From an uncultured Poribacteria bacterium (GTDB lineage Bacteria > Poribacteria > WGA-4E > WGA-3G), in assembly GCA_951813545.1 (NCBI GenBank), contig OX638352.1:3488835-3552834 (forward strand): a DNA stretch of 64,000 nt, written 5' to 3'. This document shows positions 10,065-19,456 of this stretch, in pieces. Under the pieces are notes generated by a model. That model saw only the letters and a list, made by a program, of their open reading frames with translations. It did no database searches and was not told the origin of the DNA. The stretch's first letter is position 1; each line of letters starts with the position of its first letter. The translations under genes were made by a program, and so were the position numbers.

Positions 10065-10170
10065 TTATAGTAGAATCCGAAAATATGTTTACAGTTCGTC
10101 AGGGAACAAACCCCCACCGCCGCTGGCGAGGATTGTATCCTCGCCTCTCCCCAATGTCCAAGTAATTGTA
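10065..10170. repeat. Dispersed repeat, copy 1, with GC stem
   Basis: Begins TTATAGTAGAATCCGAAAAT, carries the palindromic core GGCGAGGATTGTATCCTCGCC, and ends TAATTGTA. The same order of pieces occurs at 36901-37018, where the element keeps both inverted ends. Here the right end runs straight into the first promoter-like block. It looks like a small non-coding dispersed repeat that inserted after the permease gene; the stem may also act as its transcription stop. Confidence 0.55.
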
Positions 10171-10221
10171 CCCCTTCCTCTTAAAAATGTGTCATTAATA
10201 TAAAGTAAGGTTGGAAATTTG
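10168..10221 (+). promoter_or_regulatory. Promoter-like block A (direct repeat 1)
   Basis: A 54-bp stretch repeated with one mismatch at 10250-10303. It contains TACCCC, 14 bases, then GTGTCATTAATATAAAG. Related blocks lie at 19711 and 25331. The spacing resembles the two-part -35/-10 layout of ECF sigma promoters; its function is inferred. Confidence 0.4.
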
Positions 10222-10246
10222 CGTATTTTTTTGATTTTTTTCAAAT

Positions 10247-10303
10247 TATGTACCCTTTCCTCTTAAAAATGTGTCATTAATATAAAGTAAGGTTGGAAAT
10301 TTG
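10247..10303 (+). promoter_or_regulatory. Promoter-like block B (direct repeat 2)
   Basis: The second copy, starting TATGTACCCTTTCC, followed by an A-rich stretch and GTGTCATTAATATAAAG. It ends 95 bp before the ATG of the sigma factor/propeller gene at 10398. A position just upstream of a sigma gene fits the autoregulation usual for ECF factors, but no transcription data support it. The 10304-10397 stretch has no other feature I recognise. Confidence 0.45.
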
Positions 10304-10397
10304 AGTTTTGAGTGTTGAGTATTCGGTATCTCCGCGGCTCTAATCTGTGGAGAGCGTAGATGTGTGCTGATTTACTCGTTTATTATGAGGGTCTCTG

Positions 10398-12401
10398 ATG
10401 TTAGAAAATGATGTTCAATTGATTTATAGGGTTCTGTCAGGCGACGATTCGGCATTCAGCACCTTAGTTGAAAAGCATCAAAAGGGTGTTCACGCCCTCA
10501 TCTGGCGGAAGATTGGTGATTTTCACCATGCCGAAGAAATCACGCAAGATACTTTCATCCAGGTCTACAAAAAACTCGGGACTTTAAAGGATCCGAAATG
10601 TTTTTCTGGCTGGCTGTATGTCATAGCAAATCGACTTTGCCTTAATTGGCTTCAAAGGCGTAAATCTACGATGCCATCTTTGGAGGACACACCTATGGTA
10701 GAGGTAGAGGAATCCTCGTATCAACATTATATGTCGGAGCGGCGCGAGACAGAAGCCGCAGAACACCGTTCTGAAGTCGTCAAAAAGCTTTTGGAAAAGC
10801 TGCCAGAGAGCGAACGCACAGTGATGACACTCCACTATCTCGGCGAGATGACAGCTAAGGAAATTAGCAAATACTTAGGTGTGTCGGTGAGTGCAATTAA
10901 GGGACGGCTTCACCGCGGACGAGAACGTTTAAAAACGTCAGAATCCTTGGTGAGTGAAGTGCTCGGTGGCGTTGAATTACCCGCTGATTTGACGGCGCGT
11001 ATCATGCGGCAGGTTGCTGATATAACCCCGATATCTCCTCCGAGTGGGAAACCGTTGCTACCGTGGATAGTTTTCGGCACAGCTGTAGTTGTGGTTATGT
11101 CAATGCTCGGCGTGAGTAACCAATATCTTACTCGGTTTCAGAAACCGTATAGTTTTGAGGCAGAATCTGAACCTACTATCGAAATCATTGATGCGTTTAT
11201 CGTGCTTGATGTTGCGGCAAAACCATCTGTGCGAAATCAAGGCGGACGGGCTGATACACCGCAAGAAAGCAGAGGTGCCAGCACCCAAGTCTCCGACACA
11301 ACCTCAGCATCTCTTACATCAGGGGATACCGTTACGTTTGCCCGCGCAGCAGAGCTTCGTATAGAAAAAACGATTACCCAAGCAGATGGCTTGGTATCCG
11401 ATACGGTCCTCACTATTTTTGAGGACAGTCAAGGGGTCATGTGGTTTGGAACAATCAATGGGGTCACTCGCTATACACAAGAGAGTTTCCAAACTTTTAC
11501 GATGGGAGATGGGTTAGCATCTGATGCCGTAGGTCTTATCTTTGAAGACCAGCAAGGCGCGCTTTGGTTTGCGGCTGGATCGCCAAACTTTTGGAGTCGA
11601 GGTGTGAGTCGCTATGATGGTGGTATGTTCCAAACTTTTTCAACAGCAGATGGGCTTCCTGACAATAACATTCGAGACATTTTTCAGGATAAGACCGGCA
11701 CGCTATGGTTCGCAACAGGATACGGTGTGAGTCGCTATGACGGTCGGAAATTCAACAATCTCATTGTTGATGGACCGATGGGGATGGACGTATTACCTGA
11801 ATGGTGGAACGATGTCAGAGCTATCTCACAGGATACTGCTGGAAACTTTTGGTTCGCAAGTGATGCTGGTCTCAGTTACTATAATGTGCAAACGTCTCGA
11901 TTCCGTTATTTCGGTGTTGGTGAAGATCTTAAGACCTTTCAGGAGATGGGAAACGCCCGTTCAGCACATCTCACAGATCTGATGTTTGACGACAAGGGGA
12001 ATCTGTGGATAGGTCAAGAGCAAAGTTGGGGTAAGAATTCCGGCATTCGCCGATACGATGGCAATAAGTTATTTATATTGCCACTGAGTCAGGAATTTCC
12101 GATGAAAGGTATTCACAGCGTCCTGCAAGATAGCAAAGGGAACCTTTGGTTTGCAGGGACTAACAAACATCCAGCAATGCCACGTGAAAACGGAACTGGC
12201 ATGAACGCGAGTCAGCGCAACACCGAAACCGGTGTGAGCGTCTATAACGGTAAGACTTTCCAAAACTTTAGCGTCGCCAGTGGTTTACCCAGTGGCTCAG
12301 TTCGATCGGTGTTTGAAGCGAGCGATGGCAAACTTTGGTTTGCTACCGATAAAGGTGTTGGCACAGGGGTTTATGCGCCTGCTCCTGACAAAGAAAATTA
12401 A
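10398..12401 (+). CDS. ECF sigma factor fused to a membrane helix and an external propeller
   Basis: 667 residues. Residues 1-90 are sigma region 2 (DVQLIYRVLSGDDSAF, then AEEITQDTFIQVYKKL and the W..IANRLCL stretch); about 130-180 are region 4 (LPESERTVMTLHYLGEMTAKEI, then LGVSVSAIKGRLHRGRERL). A single hydrophobic helix follows at about 219-238 (PWIVFGTAVVVVMSMLG), then a stalk with KPYSFEAESEPTIEIID, a Ser/Thr/Gly linker, and from about 320 a propeller of two-component-regulator repeats (Q.DGL.SD.V..IFED..G..WFGT). The topology implied is sigma inside, propeller outside. The propeller is closely similar to the separate secreted protein encoded next (12458). ECF factors with C-terminal extensions are known; this combination as a one-piece transmembrane regulator is inferred. 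Confidence 0.85.
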   Translation: MLENDVQLIYRVLSGDDSAFSTLVEKHQKGVHALIWRKIGDFHHAEEITQDTFIQVYKKLGTLKDPKCFSGWLYVIANRLCLNWLQRRKSTMPSLEDTPMVEVEESSYQHYMSERRETEAAEHRSEVVKKLLEKLPESERTVMTLHYLGEMTAKEISKYLGVSVSAIKGRLHRGRERLKTSESLVSEVLGGVELPADLTARIMRQVADITPISPPSGKPLLPWIVFGTAVVVVMSMLGVSNQYLTRFQKPYSFEAESEPTIEIIDAFIVLDVAAKPSVRNQGGRADTPQESRGASTQVSDTTSASLTSGDTVTFARAAELRIEKTITQADGLVSDTVLTIFEDSQGVMWFGTINGVTRYTQESFQTFTMGDGLASDAVGLIFEDQQGALWFAAGSPNFWSRGVSRYDGGMFQTFSTADGLPDNNIRDIFQDKTGTLWFATGYGVSRYDGRKFNNLIVDGPMGMDVLPEWWNDVRAISQDTAGNFWFASDAGLSYYNVQTSRFRYFGVGEDLKTFQEMGNARSAHLTDLMFDDKGNLWIGQEQSWGKNSGIRRYDGNKLFILPLSQEFPMKGIHSVLQDSKGNLWFAGTNKHPAMPRENGTGMNASQRNTETGVSVYNGKTFQNFSVASGLPSGSVRSVFEASDGKLWFATDKGVGTGVYAPAPDKEN

Positions 12402-12457
12402 CTTGATACCTTAAACACTTTGGTTGCTTTCATATTTCCAATGGAAGGAGTTTTTCA

Positions 12458-13525
12458 ATGCGAAAACGATTGCATGTGATATGGCTGGTTGTGTTTTTAT
12501 TATCAAACTGGATAATATCCATTGCTCACACAGCAGAACTTAAAATCGAAAAGACCTTAACCCAAGCAGATGGGTTGGCATCCAACATAGTGCTCACCAT
12601 TTTTGAAGATGACCACGGTGCTATGTGGTTTGGAACGACCGACGGACTCACCCGTTATGATGGTGAAAGTTTCCAAACCTTCACAATCCAAGATGGTTTA
12701 GTGGATGACACTGTCAGTGTCATTTTTCAAGACCAGCAAGGGATGCTCTGGTTTGGCACCGGGTCGTCGAGTCTCCCAGGCAGAGGCGTAAGTCGTTATA
12801 ATCAGCATGAGTTCCAGAATTTCACGACAGCGGAGGGCCTCGCCAGTAATACTGTTAAGGATATCCTTGAGGATGGGGCGGGTCGTCTCTGGTTCGCAAC
12901 AGGCTCTCCCGATGGTGTCAGTCGTTACGATGGCGAAAATTTCGACACCCTCACGATAGATGGACCGATGGGGACGTTTACATTGCCTGAATGGTGGAGC
13001 GTAGTCGAAGCGATTGCACAGGATACCGCAGGAAATCTTTGGTTTGGCAGCCAGGCTGGTATTAGCTACTACAATGTGAAAACATCCCGCTTCCGTTATT
13101 TCGCAGTGCATAAAGAGGGTTTCACTCCTTTTGTGGAGATGGGAGATATGCTAAGTGCAAGGGTGACAGACCTGCAGTTTGATACCAAGCAAAATCTTTG
13201 GATTACCCAAGATATGGCAGCACCCGATGATAGTGGCGTTCGTCGATACGATGGCAAAGAACTGATCTCCTTTCCAAGAAGCGAGGAACTTCCGATGAGC
13301 GGCGTTAAAAACATCCTATTGGATAGCAAAGGCAACCTTTGGTTTTCAAGTGTTGGCGTAAGCGTTTATGATGGAAATACATTCCAACACTTTAACACTC
13401 TGGACGGTTTACCAAACAAGCGGGTCTGGTCGGTATTTGAGGACAGCCGTGGCAAACTCTGGTTCGCTACGGATGCTGGTGCCGCAGTCGGGGTTTATTT
13501 ACCCTCTCAAAACGCAGACAATTAA
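12458..13525 (+). CDS. Secreted two-component-regulator-type propeller protein
   Basis: 355 residues with an N-terminal signal peptide (about 1-27, ending SIAHTA); the ATG has AAGGAG upstream. The mature part starts AELKIEKTLTQADGLASN and carries Reg_prop blades with IFED..G.MWFGTTDGLTRYDG-type signatures to the end (FEDSRGKLWFATDAGAAVG). The mature start matches the propeller start inside the neighbouring sigma fusion (AELRIEKTITQADGL). In hybrid sensor kinases this repeat family forms the periplasmic sugar-sensing part, but here no kinase is attached. The gene at 13590 begins 64 bp downstream. It may be a soluble ligand-binding partner or competitor for the sigma-fused propeller. Confidence 0.8.
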   Translation: MRKRLHVIWLVVFLLSNWIISIAHTAELKIEKTLTQADGLASNIVLTIFEDDHGAMWFGTTDGLTRYDGESFQTFTIQDGLVDDTVSVIFQDQQGMLWFGTGSSSLPGRGVSRYNQHEFQNFTTAEGLASNTVKDILEDGAGRLWFATGSPDGVSRYDGENFDTLTIDGPMGTFTLPEWWSVVEAIAQDTAGNLWFGSQAGISYYNVKTSRFRYFAVHKEGFTPFVEMGDMLSARVTDLQFDTKQNLWITQDMAAPDDSGVRRYDGKELISFPRSEELPMSGVKNILLDSKGNLWFSSVGVSVYDGNTFQHFNTLDGLPNKRVWSVFEDSRGKLWFATDAGAAVGVYLPSQNADN

Positions 13526-13589
13526 TCAAAAATATGAAAATCCTTCAGCCTTTCTCAACACAGAAGTATCAACCAAGGAGATCAAACAG

Positions 13590-16500
13590 ATGAAAAAGAT
13601 TTTTCAATACATCACTTGTTTCTCGATAGCAACTCTTTTTGGGATTCTTTTCCTGTTCACCGGTTGTGTAAAAAAGGAGATTACCCGCATAGCAGACTGG
13701 CAAACCCATTTCACGGATATCTACTTTGCGGATGCCAAACATGGGTGGATTGTCGGACATCACGGATGGATTCTCCATACCGCTGACGGGGGTGTGAGCT
13801 GGGAAAAACAGACAGTGAACACGCATGAGGATTTCAAAGCCGTTTACTTCACAAATCTGCGTAACGGTTGGGCAGTTGGCGACAAAGGGTTAATCGCTAT
13901 CACCGACGATGGTGGGCGACACTGGACTCTTCAAAAACGTCAAGCCCATGCGCTGCTTATGGATGTCTTTTTCACTAATTCAAAAACGGGATGGATCGCT
14001 GGACAGAACGGGCTGCTATATACACAAAATGGTGGAAAAACATGGCACCATCAAGAAGCAATTGGAGGATTCGGACTTGGTGGTATCTGGTTCATGGACA
14101 AGCAGCGCGGGTGGACAGTTGGAGATTACAATCAAATCTTTGTGACCACAGACGGCAGTCAGACCTGGCGCGGACAGGATAACTTCGTGAGGGGAGATCA
14201 AACAACGACGGTTTGTAATCTCCATACGGTATTTTTTACGAACCCTTTCAACGGATGGAGTGGTGGCACAGACGGCACCATCTTTCATACCAGCGATGGC
14301 GGCACAGAGTGGCGAGGACAAGATAGTCGGCTTCCACCGGTTTATGGACATGTCCGTCCAACGGTCAATGACTTCCATTTCATTGACGATGACTACGGCG
14401 TGGCAGTCGCACAGGGTGGGTTTATCACCCGAACTGAAGATGGTGGAGACAATTGGAGATTATCAGAAACCCCAACGAAGAACGACTTAATGGGGGTTCA
14501 CTTCACAACTTCTAAAGAGGCATGGGCAGTCGGTTGGAACGGCACGCTCCTACACTCAACTGACGGCGGGGTGACATGGAACATGAGAAGTGGCACGACA
14601 GCCGATGACCTGCAGAGTGTCGCGTTTGCGGATGCAGACCGCGCGGTTGCCGTCGGAGAGAAAGGGACAATCACGACGAGTGACGACAGTGGCAAGACTT
14701 GGACGAACATTGAGATGGACACGTGGCACCGTATCCGTAATCTATCTTTCGCCACCGATAAAGAAGGTTGGGCGGTTGGCGATGGCGGACTTATCCTCCA
14801 CACAACCGATGCCGGTCAGACGTGGGAACGACAAACCAGCGGATGGTGGTACACGCTCAATGCGCTCCACTTTATCAATCCACAGAAGGGCTGGATCGTT
14901 GGAGACTTGGGGACCGTGCTGCATACAACAGACGGTGGTGAAACATGGGTACAACAAGCACCGCGCTATTTCCACGAAATGATTAAAGGTATCTTTTTCC
15001 TCAATGAGACAGAGGGATGGGTGGTCGGTTGGCCCGGTATCGTCTTTCACACCCAAGACGGTGGATTGACATGGAAACGACAGAACAGCAACAGCTACAA
15101 CGAACTCTACGCTGCCTACTTTATTGACAGACATACGGGTTGGATCGTCGGACAATTCGGCGAGATTCTACGGACGCTTGATGGTGGAAAAACGTGGAAA
15201 TTCCAGCAGAGTGGGACGCAGGCAAACTTGAATAAAGTCTACTTTGCCGATGCGAATCACGGATTAATTGTCGGCGATGAAGGTGTCATTTTGACGACTC
15301 TCAATGGGGGTGTGACCTGGGAATTGCAGAAAAGCGGCACATCCAACGATCTCTATAGTTTCTCGCTTTCTCCTGATGGTATTCTGGTTGTAGGTGAAGG
15401 TGGCATTGCGATGCGTTACTCTGTGGACACGGAGCAGTTCATTGTCGAGTTGCCGCCTGCTGCGCAAGACATAGAAACCGATGAGAAACCGATTGAAGCG
15501 ATTGAATATCACTGGGAGATTGTGCGTCAAGGGGCTTTGCAAACTTATTTCACCGATACCTACTTCCTATCTATGCAGGAGGGATGGGCAGTGGGCGGTA
15601 GTGGTACCATTTTGCACACCACAAACGGTGGCAAAACATGGCAGCTGCAACAGAGTGGTGTGACAGAAGCGTTACAGCGCATTGTTTTCGTTGATGAAAA
15701 CCACGGTTGGATTGGTGGACAAGGTGTACTCCTACGCACCGAAAACGGGGGCAAGGCGTGGCAGGTTATCCGCGAAGACCTGCAACCTTCGCGTTCAGGT
15801 GCGCGACCCTACGGCAGTATTCGTGCCATCCACTTCATTAACCCAAAACAGGGATGGATCGGGGTTGATAGAGGACAAATTCTGCGTACGACCGATGGCG
15901 GTAAAACTTGGACCCCTCAGCAAACCGGCGCAACACAGCAGTCAATTACGGACTTGCATTTTATTAATAACAAAGAGGGTTGGGCAGTAGCACCACAACG
16001 GCGGACTGGCGGATTGATTTTGCACACGGTTGACGGTGGTGATTATTGGGAGATTCAAGCCAGGACTCACCAACGCTGCATCGGTGTTCATTTCTTGGAT
16101 GCCACATCGGGTTGGGCGGTGATGGAAAACGGGACCTCGCTGCTTACCTCAGATGGCGGAGAGAGCTGGAAACGGGATCTGGAAGCGGAACGAGAGATTA
16201 AGGGAACGTATTTGGATATCCAGCTGCAGACCCTGAAATTCCGAAATCATGCCGAAGCGTGGGGAATTGGTATTGATGGAATAATTCTCACCACACAGAA
16301 CCAAGGTAAAAACTGGGAGCCACTCCATACTTCGTCCAGAGGCGAAACTGAGAACAGCGAACCTGTAAGTTGGGTAGATAGAATGGCACGCGAACAAGCC
16401 GACCCACTCTTGACCCAAATTACCAATGCCTATTTCTTGGCAGATGGGCACGGTTGGGCTGTCGGTGCGGAGCAGATTTACGAAGAGCACGTGTATCGAG

Positions 16501-17450
16501 CCGACTCGGGTGGGACCGAGACGGCACAAAAATCCGGCGGACAGATTTACGCCACCACAGATGGCGGACAGACCTGGCACCACCAATTTGGCGAAGCACC
16601 CGATAACCTTCGGGATGTGATATTTCTCGACGAGCAAAACGGTTGGATTGCGGGAGATAACGGCGTTCTGCTGTCAACAGAGGACGGTGGAGAAAATTGG
16701 GAGCGTTTGGAGAGCGGCACGACTGACCGCATCGTCAACGTTCACTTCATCAGTCTTGATCCGAAATGGGGTTGGGCGATGAAACACGACGGTGGCATGC
16801 TTTACACAGCGAACGGTGAGGACTGGTCAACAGAAAACGGGCAAGAGTTACCGCCAGGCTTTGACATCTCCATAAATGAGGTTGCCTTTGGCAATTTTTC
16901 CGAAGGGTGGGCTGTCGGTGATAATGGGGATATTCTTCACAATCTGGATGGCGGTCCGATTTGGAAATTTCAGCGCACGTCAACCGGTAGAAACCTCACA
17001 GGCATTGATATGAAATTTGCACCGCTCGGTTGGGCGGTTGGAACTAATGGAGTCATCCAGAGAACCGTCAACGGCGGCGAGTACTGGAAGTTCCACGAAA
17101 CATACGCCGGTTATGACCTTTATGGCGTATCGTTCATCACCAAACGAAAAGGGTGGGCAGTCGGACGCGCGGGGATTATCCTATCCACCACTGATGGCGG
17201 ATTCACTTGGGAGTCAAAGTTGAGCGGTATGTCGGAAACGCTTTACGATATTTTGGCACTCTCTGAACAGGAAATCTACGCCGTCGGTGCCGCTGGGACT
17301 ATCCTTCATTCGACAGATGGCGGTGAAACGTGGAAACGAGAGCATACCGGCATTGACAATGACCTATATACCATCACGCGGGTCAGGGACAGTGAAACGT
17401 TATGGGTCGCTGGACAGGGAGGCGTTGTGCTCCGCCGTCCTAAACGTTAG
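13590..17450 (+). CDS. Giant Ycf48/BNR-type beta-propeller lipoprotein (paralogue)
   Basis: 1286 residues. The frame is open from 13368, overlapping the previous gene, but the ATG at 13590 is chosen because AAGGAG precedes it and the signal peptide MKKIFQYITCFSIATLFGIL starts there, as in its paralogue at 194. The lipobox is FTGC (Cys 26). The layout is two blocks of GWAVG..G.IL.T.DGG.TW repeats joined by an acidic/Pro linker. Identity with the 194-4072 protein is very high in the first block and lower in the second, where short insertions occur (for example PSRSGARPYGS). A strong terminator follows at 17482. It shares its order, propeller gene then Ycf48-like gene, with the left end of the window. 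Confidence 0.8.
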   Translation: MKKIFQYITCFSIATLFGILFLFTGCVKKEITRIADWQTHFTDIYFADAKHGWIVGHHGWILHTADGGVSWEKQTVNTHEDFKAVYFTNLRNGWAVGDKGLIAITDDGGRHWTLQKRQAHALLMDVFFTNSKTGWIAGQNGLLYTQNGGKTWHHQEAIGGFGLGGIWFMDKQRGWTVGDYNQIFVTTDGSQTWRGQDNFVRGDQTTTVCNLHTVFFTNPFNGWSGGTDGTIFHTSDGGTEWRGQDSRLPPVYGHVRPTVNDFHFIDDDYGVAVAQGGFITRTEDGGDNWRLSETPTKNDLMGVHFTTSKEAWAVGWNGTLLHSTDGGVTWNMRSGTTADDLQSVAFADADRAVAVGEKGTITTSDDSGKTWTNIEMDTWHRIRNLSFATDKEGWAVGDGGLILHTTDAGQTWERQTSGWWYTLNALHFINPQKGWIVGDLGTVLHTTDGGETWVQQAPRYFHEMIKGIFFLNETEGWVVGWPGIVFHTQDGGLTWKRQNSNSYNELYAAYFIDRHTGWIVGQFGEILRTLDGGKTWKFQQSGTQANLNKVYFADANHGLIVGDEGVILTTLNGGVTWELQKSGTSNDLYSFSLSPDGILVVGEGGIAMRYSVDTEQFIVELPPAAQDIETDEKPIEAIEYHWEIVRQGALQTYFTDTYFLSMQEGWAVGGSGTILHTTNGGKTWQLQQSGVTEALQRIVFVDENHGWIGGQGVLLRTENGGKAWQVIREDLQPSRSGARPYGSIRAIHFINPKQGWIGVDRGQILRTTDGGKTWTPQQTGATQQSITDLHFINNKEGWAVAPQRRTGGLILHTVDGGDYWEIQARTHQRCIGVHFLDATSGWAVMENGTSLLTSDGGESWKRDLEAEREIKGTYLDIQLQTLKFRNHAEAWGIGIDGIILTTQNQGKNWEPLHTSSRGETENSEPVSWVDRMAREQADPLLTQITNAYFLADGHGWAVGAEQIYEEHVYRADSGGTETAQKSGGQIYATTDGGQTWHHQFGEAPDNLRDVIFLDEQNGWIAGDNGVLLSTEDGGENWERLESGTTDRIVNVHFISLDPKWGWAMKHDGGMLYTANGEDWSTENGQELPPGFDISINEVAFGNFSEGWAVGDNGDILHNLDGGPIWKFQRTSTGRNLTGIDMKFAPLGWAVGTNGVIQRTVNGGEYWKFHETYAGYDLYGVSFITKRKGWAVGRAGIILSTTDGGFTWESKLSGMSETLYDILALSEQEIYAVGAAGTILHSTDGGETWKREHTGIDNDLYTITRVRDSETLWVAGQGGVVLRRPKR

Positions 17451-17481
17451 TGGAATTTGTTTACCTCATAGGCGTTTAAAT

Positions 17482-17535
17482 ATCGTGCGGAGACATGTAA
17501 AATACACATACTTCTCCGCACGATTTTTGTTTTCC
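17482..17535 (+). terminator. Rho-independent terminator
   Basis: Perfect 12-bp stem ATCGTGCGGAGA (17482-17493) with TCTCCGCACGAT (17513-17524), 19-nt loop, followed by TTTTGTTTTCC. It lies 32 bp after the stop of the Ycf48-like gene. Confidence 0.85.
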
Positions 17536-17575
17536 GTTATATAACATCAAATTAGATATATTAGGAAAGAAAAAG

Positions 17576-17604
17576 TTGACTTTGCTGACAACAAGTGGTA
17601 TATT
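17576..17604 (+). promoter_or_regulatory. Sigma-70-type promoter
   Basis: TTGACT (17576-17581), a 17-bp spacer, then TATATT (17599-17604). It is about 140 bp upstream of the antitoxin-like gene. The intervening leader contains a small hairpin CTACCG-CTGGA-CGGTAG (17662-17678). Confidence 0.6.
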
Positions 17605-17746
17605 ATATATAATTTGTGAGGTGGTTTTACCTTGGCGCGCACCATGTGTCGAGTCCTGTTTCTACCGCTGGACGGTAGTATGCCAGTTGTAAGTGAGCCC
17701 ATGTTTATAGCAAGTAGAGATCGCTCCATATTGGGGGTGAAGATAT

Positions 17747-18082
17747 ATGACACGTATCACAAATGAGCAGATTGCCGCCGATGATGCGTCCGAACGATCT
17801 GTTGAACACACGCGGAAACTTCAGTCTATTGAAATAGTGGATCCTGTCTTTAAGGAAACCTACACTGCCTATGTAACAAAAAAGTCTGCTGGATGGCGAG
17901 GATGGATTCCAGATGTTCCAGAAGTCAAGTGTGAAGGAAAGACAAAAACAGAACTGTTGAAACGTCTCACAGCACAACTCCGTGAAGCTTTAGAGGCTCG
18001 TGAGAAAGCTTGGGATAAAAAACTCGAAGAAGATATAAAAGCCGGGAAACTGGATCATCTACGCGAGGAAGCACTCGCATAA
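17747..18082 (+). CDS. HicB-like antitoxin-family protein, orphan
   Basis: 111 residues. The central part YTAYVTKKSAGWRGWIPDVPEVKCEGKTKTELL-type sequence resembles the HicB fold (a strand, a G-hairpin, a strand, then an amphipathic helix LKRLTAQLREALEAREKAW). The C-terminus is a charged helix and no ribbon-helix-helix or HTH region is evident. ATG with GGGGGTGAAG upstream. HicB normally pairs with the small HicA toxin, but no HicA-like gene is adjacent. The next gene is convergent. Assignment to the HicB-like family is by pattern only. Confidence 0.5.
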   Translation: MTRITNEQIAADDASERSVEHTRKLQSIEIVDPVFKETYTAYVTKKSAGWRGWIPDVPEVKCEGKTKTELLKRLTAQLREALEAREKAWDKKLEEDIKAGKLDHLREEALA

Positions 18083-18188
18083 GCACGGCATCGGTTTTCA
18101 CAATCCGACGGCTTTCTTCCTATCACTCATTAAGTCTGAACAGCTTAACCAGCTCCGACCAAAGTATCCGCTGCACACGTTCCATAAC

Positions 18189-19313
18189 TTAAGTGTAATC
18201 AGATAACACCAACTCAGAAGGGAAAACCGTTAAAGGCTGTGCTTTACCTTCCGAGATGTGGAATGTGTCCTCCAACCGCACGCCACCTGTCCCCGGCACA
18301 GAAAGCACGGGATGTCCCACTGTTACTGTCATTCCTTCACAAATTTGAATGCCAGAATCGCCGGGGTGAATCGTCGGGGCGGGTGTTTCTTCAAAGCCTA
18401 ATCCAATGCTATGGCTGATACCAGCAACGTAGAATTCTCCATAGCCGTTCTCAGTGAAAACCTTCTTCGCCACAGCGTCAATATCTCGCATCTTCGCGCC
18501 CGGTTTTAAAGCCTCTATTCCGTCGGCTTGCGCGTGTTTGTAAGTTGCAAACATCTCCGCCTGCTTCGCTGAGGGTTCACCAATAACAAAGGTTCGGCAG
18601 AGGTTCGCACAATAACCTTTGTAACGCGGCACCAAGTCAAGGACGACGAGATCTCCATCTTCAATTACTTTGTCGGAGGCAGTTCCGTGCAGCCACCCTG
18701 ATCGGATCCCTGAATTCACGAACACAGGTGTTGCGACCCCGTGCCCGCCTGCCTTCCTCATGGCATATTCTACTTCCGCCGCGACCTCATTTTCCGTTAT
18801 ACCGGGTTTGAGCGTCTTGACTGCCATTTCCATACCGATACCGGCAATTTCCGCGGCACGCTGCATGAGTGCTATCTCAGAAGGATCTTTCACCATACGG
18901 AGTTCATCCATAACAGGAGCGATGTCTACAACATCAACAATAGGATTCGCTCTCTGGAACATGTTCAATAGGAACGCTGGTGTCGAAAACCACATCTGCA
19001 CACCGATTGTGAGTTTCTCCTTCTTGCCTATCATCCCACGCATCACCTGAACGACATCTTTGATCTGCTGTCCCACAGAACCAAATATTCGTACGTCTTC
19101 GACACCTAAAGTTGCTCTTACCTCATCTTCCTCACCTGAAAATGTGACAACAATAGGCACACCTTCTGCGGGAATAATGGCGCGGGGTTGATACCGATCC
19201 TCTCCGAAAAAGTAAATATAGTCATCATGTGTCAGAATAAGGTAAGCATCTATTCCTTGTTGTTTCATCCTACCCTGTGCCCTTTGGACCCTTTTTGTAT
19301 TTAGCACGGTCAT
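18189..19313 (-). CDS. M24 family peptidase-like protein (Xaa-Pro aminopeptidase/creatinase fold)
   Basis: 374 residues: an N-terminal creatinase-type domain (about 1-130, DAYLILTHDDYIYFFGEDRY) and a C-terminal pita-bread domain. Where M24 metallopeptidases have five metal ligands (D, D, H, E, E), I read D in VVLDLVP, N in YCANLCRTF (expected D), H in GISHSIGLGFEETP, G in TVTVGHP (expected E) and E in GGVRLEDTF. Two ligands thus appear lost, as in the metal-independent creatinases, so hydrolysis of a small C-N substrate or a non-enzymatic role is possible. Start: AAAAGGAG abuts the ATG at 19313, so the GTG two codons later (19305-19307), with a 6-nt spacing, may be the real start. Confidence 0.75.
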   Translation of the reverse strand: MTVLNTKRVQRAQGRMKQQGIDAYLILTHDDYIYFFGEDRYQPRAIIPAEGVPIVVTFSGEEDEVRATLGVEDVRIFGSVGQQIKDVVQVMRGMIGKKEKLTIGVQMWFSTPAFLLNMFQRANPIVDVVDIAPVMDELRMVKDPSEIALMQRAAEIAGIGMEMAVKTLKPGITENEVAAEVEYAMRKAGGHGVATPVFVNSGIRSGWLHGTASDKVIEDGDLVVLDLVPRYKGYCANLCRTFVIGEPSAKQAEMFATYKHAQADGIEALKPGAKMRDIDAVAKKVFTENGYGEFYVAGISHSIGLGFEETPAPTIHPGDSGIQICEGMTVTVGHPVLSVPGTGGVRLEDTFHISEGKAQPLTVFPSELVLSDYT

Positions 19314-19456
19314 CTCCTTTTATCCAGAGCCATTCAGTTTTCGGTTTTTCGTCAATTTTATCGGAGCAGTCGCGATTCGGAGATCGCTCCTACAGAAGGT
19401 TTTGGAACATCCAAGATTCCCCGTAAAGGCGAACTGAATAACTCTGCCTTTTATCT

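Noticed and set aside
13368..13589. N-terminal extension of the Ycf48-like lipoprotein
   Set aside because: It overlaps the previous gene in another frame, and the signal peptide with a proper ribosome binding site starts at 13590.
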